Below, one piece after another: positions 52,293 to 64,000 of a stretch of DNA of 64,000 nt. The stretch is from Gonocerus acuteangulatus. Taxonomy: Eukaryota; Arthropoda; Insecta; Hemiptera; Coreidae. Where the stretch lies: contig OX328123.1 of NCBI GenBank assembly GCA_946811695.1, forward strand, positions 119,086,015-119,150,014. Direction: 5' to 3'. The notes below the pieces were generated by a model. The model searched no databases and was not told the origin of the DNA. It saw only the letters and a program-made list of their open reading frames with translations. The translations under genes were made by a program, and so were the position numbers. The stretch's first letter is position 1. Each line of letters begins with the position of its first letter.

Positions 52293-52430
52293 AATTTGAA
52301 CCACCGTTATTTTCGGTCTCTAGGGGTTCTGAAACGCGAAATTTTCTAGTCGGCACTTCCGGATTGTTTCATTGTATCAACCCTATAAGCGGGGTTCCTC
52401 CCTATGGGGGAGGGAGGAACCGCGCTAAAA
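50660..52430 (-). mobile_element. F1 family element, copy iii (internally deleted)
   Basis: Minus orientation, from AAAAAGTCCGTCTCGCAGG to AGGGAGGAACCGCGCTAAAA. It contains the 50.77-50.84 kb LINE 3' end fragment, tandem F1 units and a (TA)n at 52,208-52,290. The uninterrupted sequence at 33,545-33,575 shows the pre-insertion site, so the ends of this copy are fixed to within a few A/T bases. Confidence 0.8.
50765..50840 (-). repeat. 3' end fragment of the LINE family, inverted
   Basis: On the minus strand it reads GGCGTTAGTGACCTTAAGGG and TTGACACGCCATT, matching the 3' UTR end of the LINE near 37,686-37,716. Confidence 0.6.
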
Positions 52431-52640
52431 GAATTGTATTCAATGAAACATTCGATATTTCTTGCCATTGATGTGCCGATAACGAACTTTGTATTTATGT
52501 CTTCGTCTGTTAGATCTGTAGCTGAATCAAAATAATTTGTACCGTTTGCTATTTAGAATTAAAACATATTTTTGAACTTAGAAACTATGGAAGGAACGAA
52601 GAAGTGTAATGAAATTGACCACACATCAGCTGCATACATG
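52431..52640 (+). repeat. Duplicated segment X, locus B, right part
   Basis: GAATTGTATTCAATGAAACA through CTGTAGCTG and directly AATCAAAATAATTTG to CAGCTGCATACATG. It lacks the 4.4-kb LINE-bearing insertion of locus A. Confidence 0.85.
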
Positions 52641-52813
52641 TAATGTATGTATATACACACACACACACACACAAACACACAGGGTGTATCTCATATATAT
52701 GGCAATACTCAAGGGTGTGAAACTAAAAAAAAAAAGTTAGTTCAATGCTGCCAACTTCACGTTTCCGTCTGTTTTTGTTCAAGACATATACCGAGTATTC
52801 CGAAAAAAACGTG
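52641..52813. other. Short (AC)n tract and no gene
   Basis: An ACACAC run near 52,655-52,680; no gene. Confidence 0.5.
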
Positions 52814-52957
52814 TTTTAGCGCGGTTCCTCCCTCCCCCATAGGGAGGAACCCCGCTTATAAGGTTGATACTATGAAACAATCCGGAAGTGCCGACAAGAA
52901 AATTTCGCGTTTCAGAACCCCTAGAGACCGAAAATAACGGTGGTTCAAATTTGTATA

Positions 52958-53028
<71 letters not shown>

Positions 53029-55844
53029 CTGTTCGCTCATTTCTGGCTTCCCTGATGGTCCGATTTAGATGAAATTTGGTACAAAAATCTGTCGTCCAAT
53101 TTGAAAGGTCAAGTTCGTTAACCAGCAAAATCCGCCCACTGGAAGATGGCGTTTGGGGCGAAATTCGTGCAAACAAAATCGTAACGCTTAGGTTTTTGAG
53201 TTCATAAGCTTGTAAGTACTCTTTTTATAGGCTTCTTGAGCTAGGAAAACGAATGGAACCATTTTCAAGGCGATAGCTTTAACCGTTTTCGAGAAAACTG
53301 AAAAAATAATTTTTGAATGCCGTTTTTGGTTTGGGTACTTAGAATCATGGGATTCAGTTGAAACATTTACTGCATGTTCTACTTTCATTAAAACTAATAT
53401 GTTGAAGTTTTGGTTGCGTTTGGAGTTAAGGAAGGGTTAGAATAAAATATTTTATTAACAGACATAAAAAAGTTTTGGTAACTTTGTATACTTTCCTTAA
53501 TATCTCGAAAAAGGTTGAGAATTTGGGAAACGGAAGAATACCATTAGAAAGCTTACTAAATGCTCTACAAAAAAGGTTCCAATGAAAGTTTTGATTAGGC
53601 GATGTCAATCGGAGAAATAAGTGCTTAAAACTTTAAAGTAATTGATTTCGCTTATTCGAACTGTTCTTTTTGTCTTTGATTTTGATACTTAAAATTATGG
53701 GATTCAGTTGAAACATTTTCTGCATGTTTGAATTTCATCAACACTAATATGTTAAAATTTTGGTTACGTTTGGAGCTAAGGAAGGATTAGAATAAAATAT
53801 TTTATTAACAGACATGAAATGTTTTGGGAACTTCGTATACATTCCCTAATATCTCGAAGACGGCTAGGAATATTGGTAAACGGAGGGTTACCATGCGAAA
53901 GCTTACTAAATGTTCTACAAAAAAGATTCTGAAACAATTTTTGATTAGGCTATGTCAATCGGAGAAATAAGTGCTTAAACTTTGAAGTAATTGATTTCGT
54001 TTATTCGAACGGTTCATTTTGTTTGTTTTTATTCCTTGAGTTGGAAAAATGTATTTGACAATAAAACAGATTAATTAAAATAAGAAAAACAATTCATTGT
54101 AAAAAATATATCAGGCTGTACCGTATGAAATGTCAGTTTTGGATTTGTCGATTTCCTTCAAATGTCTTGAAGCTGTCGAGGCTCCTACTCCGAGTTCTTT
54201 GACATATTCCCTAGTGTTTTTAATTAATTATAGTAGTCAAATGTATTTGTCAATAAAACAGGATACGTATAATTAGAATCAATATTTTGTTTGTTAGAAT
54301 TCGAAGATGCCGTATGAATATCTAGATTACAGTACTGGTGTTGATTTCGTTCTTTAGAATTATTCTTGGTATTCCCTATTTTCATCTGTTACCCATAGTT
54401 TTTTATTGTTAGTATGTTTTTCTTATTGATTATAGAATATAAATTCTATTTGGCTATAAAACAGGATACGTAAAATTAGTGACAATATTTCGGAGATTTC
54501 TGAGCGAAATACTTTTAAGATTTTCTACCACCACGAACGGCTTTTTTCCTCTATTTTTATCCACTAGATAGGCTTTATTTGGCATGTTATTCTATATATG
54601 TTTTATTTAGCAGGGGATTCTGATGAAATGTCGTGTTTTTGCTGTGGATTTTAAATACGATGTGTCTAAGATTGGATAACATTAGCGAGTCTACATAGTT
54701 AAGAACCGACGACGGAGGATTACTTCTTGCTACAATTTAGTCTACATATGTATATTAAGTCCTAAATCCAAAAAATAAACTTCACAACGGTTAGATACTA
54801 TGAGCGAATATGGCGGTTCAATGCCCGTAGAAACAAGGGGGCCGCAGGAAATTTACCTGCTAAGAGTTAATCCTCAAGAGCTGTAAATATACCCCAGGAA
54901 TCTGCCGACATAAATACAAAGCCTAGGCGGAGAGCACCCCGAAAACTCAGATCCAAACATAGGTTATATACTAAATATTCATAAAGACTACTTAGTTGTA
55001 AACCGATTCATCAATTAGCAATCAATAGTTTTCAACAAAGGTTATATACTAAATATTGATAAAAAGTATTTAATTAGAAAAAAAAAACAATATTCCACAA
55101 GACTTGTTTTTGGTCCATTTGTGTCTACTCCATAGACTTAATTAGGTATATTATTCTATTGTAGTTGGGCAACTAAACTTTGTTTTATTTTGTTAAATAA
55201 AGGTTTTTTTATTGACTTGTTATTCGTCAAGACTTTTATTTGTCCTTGTGTATTTACTAGATAGGTTTTATTCGGCATGTTATTCTATATAGGCTATATT
55301 AGGCAGGGTATTCTACTCAATCTTGTGTACTTCTTCTTGATCCTTCTGTACATGGGCGTATATAAAAACAATTTCGGGGGGGGGGGGGCTGAGACCATTT
55401 CCAGGGTATGGAATACTAAATATTTAGAGCTAAGTGATCTTATTTAATTTATTTTTAAGGGTTTTACGAGAAGTTTTTATCATCAATTCAAAATTTCGGG
55501 AGGGGCTGCAGCCCCCTCAGCCCCCCCCCCCCCTCATATACGCCCATTCTTCTGTATCCTCTAGAAAGGCTTTATTAGGCATATTTTGTATTGATTTATA
55601 GAGCTTTGCTTTAGAATGAGAGCCAGATTCTGTAATTTCCGCTTCTGTGTAAAAGTTAGCTACTGTCGGTGTCCCTGACGCCTTAATATCACTTTTATTC
55701 GAGATGTTCGATAGGATTTTGACAATTTTCACGAGATATATATAAAAAAAAAAAAGTTTATTTCTTTTCTAAGCTTATCAAATGGCACTAGGGACATGAA
55801 CGGAACCGCGCTAAGATGCTGCAGTTCCTTCGAGTCGGACTTTT
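52814..55844 (+). mobile_element. F1 family element, copy ii, full length (about 3.0 kb)
   Basis: Starts TTTTAGCGCGG with a hairpin of GCGGTTCCTCCCTCCCCC and its complement. The blocks GGAAGTGCCGACAAGAAAAT, AAAATAACGGTGGTTCAAAT, (TA)n, TTGTCTGTTCGC, AAATTTGGTACAAAAATCTG and AAGTTCGTTAACCAGC follow, then about two 354-bp tandem units and the MITE-like block. It ends GTCGGACTTTT. It is the near-perfect inverted partner of copy i. No protein-coding capacity. Confidence 0.8.
55352..55548. repeat. MITE-like G/C-run block inside F1 copy ii
   Basis: Inverted counterpart of 41,755-41,942 with longer G and C runs. Confidence 0.65.
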
Positions 55845-56003
55845 TTAAATTTAGAAAACCCTCCATTTCTTCTGCTTGTACATATTATTTCTCAGCATTA
55901 CATTTTCTTCACGCTATTGTACTTTCAATAATTACGGATGTCTTTTTCAAACCATAATTACTCTTCAATGAGTTGATATTTATAAAATACTCTGTCTTTA
56001 ATT

Positions 56004-56086
<83 letters not shown>

Positions 56087-57286
56087 GCATACACACAGTC
56101 AAAAATGTGAAAGACCGATAAAAGGCAGAAAAACTAAGTATTCTGGAATTAAATTAGATTATCTTGATCTCAGATTAATTATTTCTAAACTGCTCATAAA
56201 TTATCACGCTGATGTAATCTTGGTGAACATTTTATGTCGAATGTTTTTTTTTCCTTTCCGTGATAATGAAGCTTCTGTTTAATGATCGCCCTTTTCTTGT
56301 AAATAAGTATAATGTACGGTAATGTTAGGAATACATTCAGTTTTCATCCCATTGTTTGCAATCTGCGCTGTAGCACGAGGACTTTAGTTCACCTGAATAA
56401 TTTATTAGTTCCCTTGTGATATGCTGGCATTGTATGACCTTAGAACAAGATCCTTATTATTTTTTTTTTGTTTTATATTTATTTAAGAAAACAAATTGTT
56501 ACATATATACATCACATACATTCTTACAAATGTAAATTTATATTTACAAATGGAATTATACATATACATCAGTTATGTAGTTCATTATACATCTAATTAT
56601 ACAAAAATACAATATTAAAATGATTCATTCACGATTTGACGATTAATATTCATTTCGGAAAATTTGATATATTATCCCTGAGGTCTATACTATTTACAAG
56701 CTATACTTTATAAAAAAAATTCAAAACTTTTTGTGTCAGTCAATATTTTTTTTTCGGCACTGAATCTCTTCCAAACTACCACTATTTGTCAATCTTAGTT
56801 CTGTTGAATGTGTTAACATGAGGAAAAAAATGTATCCAAGGGACTTAAAAGAACTGGAAAGAACTAAGAAGTAACTACTAAAAACTCTCCAAATTTAAAA
56901 GTAGATTTTGCTGGTTCATGCATGAGCCGGAAATTTTAAATTTGGTGACGTACCTTTTCTTCAAATGTATCTGTAAACTTTTGTGGATGCCAGATCATGA
57001 AATTCTAACACACCCATACTGACAAATAATGTAGAGGTATCTAATTGATGGCTGTACTTCCATTATCGAGGTGGTATGTTCAGAACATTGAGCGTTTAGC
57101 GGAAAAGAAAATTTGCACAACTTTCTTTTTCTTACGACAGCGAAAAGTATTTATGCTTTCATTCTCATTAGAATATTAATTTAATTGCATAATATTAGCC
57201 TTTGGGTAAGATTAGAGAAACAATGAAGAAAATTCTTATATTAATTACATCGGAATAATTCATTTTCTTTTAAAGTCGTGTCTTCC
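55845..57286. other. No gene; (TA)n at 56,008-56,085
   Basis: A long (TA)n lies at 56,008-56,085. The rest shows no gene, domain or recognised repeat. Confidence 0.5.
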
Positions 57287-57431
57287 TTTTAGCGCGGTTC
57301 CTTCCTACCTCCATAGAGAGAACCCGCTTATGAGGTTGACCTCACGACGCTATCCGGAAGTGCCGACTAGAAACTTTCTCGTTTCAGACCCCATAGATCA
57401 CGAAAATATAGGTGGTTCCAATTTGTGTATA

Positions 57432-57462
<31 letters not shown>

Positions 57463-57633
57463 GCTTGTCTGTTCGCGCTCCTGACGGCTCAAAAATGGTC
57501 TGATTTTGATGAAATTTGGTATAAAAATCTTTTGTCTAATTTAAAAGGTCAAGTTCGTTAACCAGCAGAATCCACCCAGTGGGAGATGGTGTTTGGGGCG
57601 AAATTCGCGCAAAAAAAATCGTAACGCTTACGT
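57287..57633 (+). mobile_element. F1-related element, truncated copy iv
   Basis: TTTTAGCGCGGTTCC head, a short (TA)n and the AAGTTCGTTAACCAGCAGA block, then it stops at CGTTTTTAGC where the next copy begins head-to-tail. Confidence 0.7.
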
Positions 57634-57770
57634 TTTTAGCGCGGTTACTCCCTATCTCCATAGGGAGAACTCGCTTATGAGGTTGACCTCACGACGCAAT
57701 CCGGAAGTGCCGACCAGAAACTTTCACGTTTCGGACCCCATGGATCACGAAAATATAGGTGGTTCAAATT

Positions 57771-57837
<67 letters not shown>

Positions 57838-59055
57838 TTGTCTGTTAACGCTCTAGCAAGCTCAAAAATGGCCCGTTTTTGATGAAATTTGGTACAAAAA
57901 TCTGTCTTCTAATTTGAAAGGTCAAGTTCGTTAACCAGCAGAATCCGCGCACGGGAAGGTAGTGTTTGGGGCGAAATTCGCGCAAACAAAATCGTAACGC
58001 TTACGTTTTTAAGTTTATATGCTTGCAGGTACTTGTTTTATAGGTTTCTTAACATAAGAAAACGAATGAAACCATTTTTAAGACGTTATCTGTAACCGTT
58101 TCTGAGAAAAGTGGAATCAATGTTTTTGAAAGTCATTATTTTTTTGGGAGTACTTAGAATCGCGGAATTCAATTGAAATATTTTCTACTTCTTGGAAATT
58201 AATCCCAACTAAGATGTTTAAATTTTGGTTATATTTGGAGTTAAGGAAGTATGCGAAAACCATTATCTTATTAATAGACATGAAAAGTTTTCGGATCTTC
58301 ATACATTTTTCGTAAATATCTCGACAACGGTTGGGAAATCGTGGTAAGTGGAAAGTGACAATTCGAATCCTAACTAAATTCTCTACATAAAGGTTCTGAA
58401 GCAATATTCGATGGGGCAACGTCAATCAGAGATATAAGCGCTTAAAACTTAAAAAGTGTTTGTTTTGAAAGGGTTTTTCTCTTTGTTTATCTCACTTTTT
58501 AATTGGTTGTTTCTTGTTTTAAATTGAATTTATCAGTAAAATTAGTATTGTAGTAAAATTAGCTAAGAAACGATGAAACGTATTGGTAATAAGTTTGGAG
58601 TGGCTGTGGTAATCATGAGGGCTGTGGCTAATCATGATGACGTAGTTTTTTTTTAATTCTCCTATCTATATAACCTTCCTCATAGCCTCCAACTGAAGTT
58701 ATCGTTATTTCTTATTTTATAGAAAGATTTAACCCACGACAGAATGGAATTTTATTCGCTATGAAGCACATATTTACAGTTGATTATAACAGTAAAACGA
58801 ATTTTCTAGTAAAACAAGATACTTAAAATGACAACGAATTTTTGGTTCTTTAGAATAGTGCCTTCTCAGCAGTAGTCAAAGAGTAAGTACGTTTTCCGTA
58901 CATAATTGTTTTGACTTATACAGATTAAGAATTATCCGCTTCTGTGTAAGTTGGCTACTGTCAGTTTCCTGTGATTTGTGATGCTAATCTATTCCATTTC
59001 TTCGAGATGTACGTAACCGCGCTAAGATGATGCAGTTCCTGCGAGTCAGACTTTT
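57634..59055 (+). mobile_element. F1-related element, copy v
   Basis: Head TTTTAGCGCGGTTACTCC, (TG)n(TA)n at 57,772-57,835, one internal unit, and an end with GCTAAGATGATGCAGTTCC and CTGCGAGTCAGACTTTT. Confidence 0.75.
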
Positions 59056-60091
59056 GAGTTCATATGCTTGCAGGTACTTGTTTTATAGGTTTCTTAACGT
59101 AGGAGAACGAATGAAACCATTTTTAAGGCGATATATGTAACTGATTTCAAGAATAGTGGAACAAATGTTTTTGTAAGTTATTATTTTTTTGTGGTACATA
59201 GAATCGCGGGATTCAATTGAAATATTTTTTACATCTTGGAAATTAATCTCAACTAAGATGTTTTAATTTTGGTTATATTTGGAGTTAAGGAAGTACGCGA
59301 AAATTTTTTTTATTAATATACATAAAAGTTTTCGGATCTTCGTACATTTTTCGTAAATAACTCAAAAACGGTTTGGAAATCGTGGTAAGTGGAAGGGGAT
59401 GATTCGAACGCTTGCTAAATTCTCTACACAAAAGGTTCTGAAGCAATATTCGATGGGGCATTGTCAATCAGAGATATAAGCGATTAAAACTTAAAAAGTG
59501 TTTGTTTTGAAGGGTTTTTTCTCTTTGTTTATCTCACTTTTTAATTGGTTGTTTTAAATTGCATTTATCAGTAAAATTAGTATTTTAGTAAAATACGCTA
59601 AGAAACGGTGATAGGTATTGGTAATAAGTTTGGAGTGGCTGTGGTATTCAAGATGGCAGTGGCTAATCGTGATGGCGTATGCATAGTTTGTTTTGAATTC
59701 TCCTATCAATATAACCTCCCTCGTAGCCTCAAACTGAAGTTATCGTTGGTTCTTATTTTATAGAAAGAATTAACCCTCGACAGAATCGAATTTTATTCGC
59801 TATTGCTATTTATTCGAATTTGCTAGTAAAACAAGATACGTAAAATGACAACGAATTTTTGGTTGTTTAGAATAGAGCCTTCTCAGCAGTAGTCGAAGAG
59901 TAAGTACGTTTTCAGTACATAATTGTATTGGCTTATTCAGCCTTTCTCAAGAATGAGGATTACGAATTATCCGCTTCTGTGTAAGTTGGCTAGTGACAGT
60001 TTCCTGTTATTTGTGATACCTAATCTATTCCATTTCTTCGAGGTTCACGGAACCGCGCTAAGATGACGCAGTTCCTGCGAGTCGGACTTTT
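59056..60091 (+). mobile_element. F1-related element, copy vi, head-less tandem copy
   Basis: Begins inside the unit at TTCATATGCTTGCAGGTAC (equivalent to 58,012 in copy v) directly after the end of copy v, and ends with the same CTGCGAGTCGGACTTTT. The tandem arrangement suggests unequal exchange or rolling-circle concatemers. Confidence 0.7.
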
Positions 60092-60958
60092 GTTTATTTG
60101 AAATCGGTACATATATTATTATGAGTGTAACGTGAATAGTTACTGTCCCTCGGATGTGATAAAAAAGGCTTCCCCGCATCCTTTTTCAGATAGTTATTTC
60201 TGACTTGGATCTAGGATAGGAACGAGTAGGAAAAGCGAGGACGGAAACAGCTTTGGAAGGATGAAGTGAAAGTGTTGAGGTCGTCGGTAGCACACCATCA
60301 GCACTATAAAGGTTACTTCAGGCAATCACGATGTTTCCTAGAAAGCCTTTGCCTTAGGTAACCTCAAACAACCTTTAACCCAACAGGGATGCACATTTTC
60401 TCAATCTTCTTATGTACATCTCCTTCTACAACTAGAACTCTAGTAACTGCTTACAAAAGCCCGTTAATCATTTTATTTTTTTTTATTTTTTTTTTTTGTC
60501 ATTCCGAAAATCATTCGAAACAGGAACTGAACTCCGATCCACAGAGTGCCAAAGTTATACTAAATACAAATAAGAAAACTCTCAAGATAATTCTGAATTT
60601 AAGTTACATTTTGTAACTGCTCGTGAGATGATGTCTTGAACATGTGACAGCCTTGCAGTAATAATGCTTCTCTAACGCATCAATTTGAAGCATATCGCCT
60701 GCTTCTCAATCATACCCCGTCTGAATAATACTGTCTCTAAAACATATTGGATTGTAGGGTTTCAGTAAAAACCATGTTTAGGGTTATGAACATAAGAACC
60801 AAATTATAAATATTACCTAAAATATTTACAATTAATGAAATGTATTTTCATTAGCCTCAATGGTGACTGAAAGAATCCAAGGGTAAACAAAAAGACAAAA
60901 TAAAAGGTTTTTAGTGCACGTGCAGTTGATTTTTTAACGTTATTAATGGCAAAAAAAC

Positions 60959-61021
<63 letters not shown>
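60092..61021. other. No gene; (TA)n at 60,962-61,021
   Basis: No recognised gene. T-rich runs lie near 60,470-60,500 and a 60-bp (TA)n abuts the following SINE. Confidence 0.5.
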
Positions 61022-61024
<3 letters not shown>

Positions 61025-61360
61025 CAGTCCCGTAACAGGCCACAAGGGCCCAGAGGGGCAGATACTGTAGAGGTATCTGATTCTTGACCATACGGCAATT
61101 AGGGAGATAGTGTGGTCAGCACTATGCTCCGGCCGCCTGATTTTCCCCTTGGCTGCTTCGACTGCTATAGTCATTAGCACCCAAGGTACCCATTATTGAT
61201 TAAATTAATTAAAGGCTGGGTGAGCCTAGGGACGATCTGGGACCCCAAATCCAACCCTCGAACGGCAGCACTAGAAGAAAAAATCTTTGGCGCGCTCGGG
61301 TTTTGAACCAGGTCCTCCAGTTCATAAGTCGAGTGCTCTACCACTGAGCTAACCTCGTCC

Positions 61361-61362
<2 letters not shown>
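61022..61362 (-). repeat. tRNA-derived SINE (family B), minus copy
   Basis: On the minus strand the head reads GAGGTTAGCTCAGTGGTAGA and GACCTGGTTCAAAACCCGA, a clear tRNA-like box A and box B. The body has GGGTGCTAATGAC, CGGCCGGAGCATAGTGCTGA, and CCTCTGGGCCCTTGTGGCC. Both ends abut microsatellites. Confidence 0.8.

Positions 61363-61435
<73 letters not shown>
61363..61435. repeat. (AT)n(GT)n microsatellite
   Basis: Compound dinucleotide repeat. Confidence 0.95.
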
Positions 61436-61438
<3 letters not shown>

Positions 61439-62149
61439 GCCATGCAACAACCGGAATCAATTATAATAGTGCATAAGATTACTTCGGGCCCTAATTGTTA
61501 TGTACCGGATCGTAAAACGGCTTTTATAGATTGTGTTGATTAAATAATAAACTGTATATTTATTGCAATTGTTGTTTTTCTGCGGAAGTTGCCCAATTTA
61601 CTCATCTCCTTAGGCTTACGGAAAATTTAGCTCAGATGAGTGATTCTTGAAATGAATTATCCCTTGCTGAGAAAAAAAGAAGAATATGATATAAATATGT
61701 ACATGGTTAACATGGGAGAGAAGGACGAAGAGATGAACACCAAAGCTTTTCTTAATTGCTTAGTTATTAATTTGCCCTTATTGTCGTTAAATGATGTTCC
61801 TCCGACGAGAAAAAAGAGTTATGAAAAAAGGCTTATTGGGAGCTGGGGTTTACTCAGTATGATGTTTAATTTTTTTTTTTTTTTTTTTTTTAATTTATTT
61901 GTAAGCACACCGTATTCACATTTAACTAAGCCGCTAAACTAAAGGCCATGGTTGTTACGGCCACGACCACAGGCGGTGAACAGCTTATGATTGTGGGTGT
62001 TATGTATTATGTAGATTTCTCTGTACATGTGAACATTTTTATTATTCAGTAGCTGTTACCCAGCGTGCCAGGCTACACCTACTTTCTGCACCTAGAAAAG
62101 CAAAGGAAGAAATTAGAAACCAAATAACTAATAATAAAATCTAGACGAT
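61436..62149. other. No gene seen
   Basis: AT-rich with a T22 run near 61,870; the open frame at 61,640-61,942 has no recognisable domain. Confidence 0.4.
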
Positions 62150-62510
62150 TTTAACCTAGTCCTCGAATCAAGACCTACTTGCGGTGCGCTAAGTTTGTTC
62201 AAAATCCAAACTGTGTAGATTTGTATAAGGAACAAACATACAGACAGACAGCTGGGAGACGATTATTGTCGATTTTGACCTAGCCTATGACACTCACCAG
62301 AGCACGACTTACCTGTCTGCGAAGTTTGGTCAAAATAAGTCAAACGGTGTGGATCTGTTTAAGAAATAAACAAAAAGACAAACATCTGGTAGACGATTTT
62401 GACCTAGCCTAAGACATTCTCCGTATCAAGACCTACCTGTGTTACAAATTTAATCAAATGGTGTGGATTAGTATAATGAATAAACAGACAGACAGATAAA
62501 CACTTGATTT
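62150..62510. repeat. Three units of the 121-bp tandem repeat
   Basis: Same unit as at 2.4-2.9 kb: AAGTTTGGTCAAAAT, AAACGGTGTGGAT, AGGAACAAACATACAGACAG and ACGATTTTGACCTAGCCT. Confidence 0.7.
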
Positions 62511-63286
62511 ATATATATATGCAGGCAAGTAAACAAGAATTTGACTTTCAGACTGCCAATGACCCAGGAGGGTAGAGGCAGTATAATTGAATAAATAAAG
62601 TATGTCAAGTTTTTGTTTCTTTATTAAGTATTGTAATGCACACACGACAATACTGAATAATATTTCTCAAAAGATTTAAAGAATAAACGGAATCAATACA
62701 TTACAAGTTGAGATTTGTCCCGAAAAAAAAAATTAATAATTGAGTCAACTGTTTATTACATTATAAAGTTCCAAAACTATTAATTTTGTTGAATTGTATT
62801 TATTAGGTCCTGTTCTTGTCCGTGCAGAGAGTCTTGAGTTCGATTCCCACTAAGGGTGATAACTTTTTTTTCGAAATCTAGGAATTCAACTTACCCCACC
62901 ATTATTTTGAGAAAAGTTGTTAATAATGCAGCTCCTGCGTTGCATTTGAGTGATGCATGTTATTTTTTGTATGTTCCCTTACACTTTCTTCGACTTAGAG
63001 TTTTTACTAGGACAATAATTAAACTTGTATTACCTTTAACATAATTACTACAATTTGATCTGCCTTATATTTATTTAAGTGTAAATCGCTTAAGTTATAA
63101 AATAGAATTTCTTTGAATTTTTTTAAGTGGTGACGTCACAGATATTATTCCAAGTGGTTGTGTGTTGCTCGCTGTTCGGCGTCATACGTCCTGCCCCGAT
63201 AGTTTCCGCATTAGCATGTTTTCGACGTCGCGTGTTTCTTTCTTAAAAGATTTGGATATTGCTTTTAGTTATATTTATTTGAATGC
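62511..63286. other. tRNA-like SINE scrap at about 62,805-62,860, otherwise no gene
   Basis: GAGTTCGATTCCCACTAAGG at about 62,837 matches the box B region of SINE family A. No other feature is supported. Confidence 0.45.
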
Positions 63287-63434
63287 ATTTTAGCGCGGTT
63301 CCTCCCTCCCTTTATACGAAAGAATCTCCCTTATGAGTTTGACCTCATGACGCAAACCTGAAGTGCCGACAAGAAAATTTCACATTTTAGATCCCACAGA
63401 ACACGAACAGAACGGTGGTTCAATTGTGTGCGTT

Positions 63435-63465
<31 letters not shown>

Positions 63466-64000
63466 CTGTTCGCGCTCTAGCTTAGTGAATAATGGTCCGA
63501 GTTTGATGAAATTTGGTACAAAAACCATTCGTCTAATTTAAAAGGTCGAGGTCGTTAACCAGCAAAATCCGTCCACCTGAACATAGTTTTTGGAGCGAAA
63601 TTCGCGCGAAGAAAAATCGTAGCACTTACCTTGTCAGGTTCATATGCTTGCAGGTAACGTAGAAACGTGAATGGAACCATTTTTAAAGCAGTATCTGTAA
63701 CCGTTTTCGAGAAAAGTGGAAACATAGTTTTTGTATCTACAAAAAAGATTATGAAGTAATTTTCGATGGAACGGCCAAATTTAGAGAATTAAGTGCTTAA
63801 AACTTTGAAGTAATTGATTTCGTTTATTTGAACGTTTTTTTTTGTTTTTTTTTGTTTGTTTTCCTTAGTTTTTTTTTTTGTAATAGCTTATTGTAGGAAA
63901 AATGTATATGCCAATAAAACAGGATATGTAAAATTAGAAAAAAAAATCTTGTTTTTATGAAATAGAGTTTTCTGAGCAAAATTTAATGATGCTGTTGAAT
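63287..64000 (+). mobile_element. F1-related element, copy vii, continues to window end
   Basis: TTTTAGCGCGGTTCCTCCC head, AAGTGCCGACAAGAAAATTT, a short (TA)n(TG)n at 63,436-63,465, AAATTTGGTACAAAA and TCGTTAACCAGCAAAATCCG. It has an internal deletion near 63,735 and runs off the window. Confidence 0.7.

Noticed and set aside
61277..61362. tRNA gene on the minus strand
   Set aside because: Box A and B are clear, but the anticodon and acceptor arms do not fold into a proper tRNA and the sequence continues into a SINE body found also at 39.3 kb.

Overview
This window is animal nuclear DNA, AT-rich and very dense in transposable elements. It has no ribosome binding sites, operons of cellular genes or other prokaryotic signs. 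It does have non-LTR and LTR retrotransposons, tRNA- and 5S-derived SINEs, long (TA)n tracts and a Maverick/Polinton DNA transposon. An invertebrate is likely, but the sequence alone does not let me name a phylum. I found no convincing host gene.

Region by region. 1-13,079: old repeats, comprising a decayed LINE RNase H fragment, a 121-bp tandem array, a 5S-rRNA-derived SINE, two copies of a tRNA-derived SINE (one with a 12-bp target duplication), a MITE-like element, and foldback repeats, one carrying a hammerhead-ribozyme-like motif. 13,086-29,311: a complete Polinton (adintovirus-like) element with 672-bp terminal inverted repeats (TIRs) and a 6-bp target site duplication ATCTAC. 29,318-33,180: inverted copies of a TE family I call F2. 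33,181-38,213: a duplicated segment interrupted by a broken non-LTR retrotransposon. 38,215-41,458: another F2 copy, a SINE and microsatellites. 41,459-55,844: copies of a related TE family, F1, forming an inverted repeat with arms of about 2.8 kb. A Ty3/gypsy LTR retrotransposon with identical LTRs (44,436-49,683) sits inside the (TA)n tract of the left copy. 55,845-64,000: more F1 copies in tandem, a second tRNA-derived SINE, and repeats.

The Polinton is the notable system. On the minus strand it encodes the major capsid protein, a tryptophan-repeat protein, a coiled-coil protein, an adenain-type protease and a small pX-like protein. A BRO-family regulator (plus), a chromodomain integrase, a 52-residue zinc ribbon and the packaging ATPase (all minus) follow. 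A divergent start leads to the plus-strand set: penton-like minor capsid, a 487-residue protein with a parvovirus-type phospholipase A2 domain, a 47-residue protein resembling the PPP1R15/GADD34 core, two paralogous zinc-binding proteins, and a protein-primed type DNA polymerase B with SAP-like modules. One further gene is carried, identically, in both TIRs. Together these cover replication (PolB), integration (integrase), virion assembly and maturation (capsid proteins, ATPase, protease, pX, PLA2) and probable regulation (BRO, zinc proteins, PPP1R15-like).

The element also looks as if it has its own expression grammar. Most of its genes start at AATAAATGG, a subset share an upstream TTGCAGGATTTAAAAA motif, and several genes are followed by strong hairpins. 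Identical TIRs and intact reading frames point to a recent insertion or an integrated virus. The one visible flaw is at an A12 tract between pX and protease, where a frame change would join the two genes.
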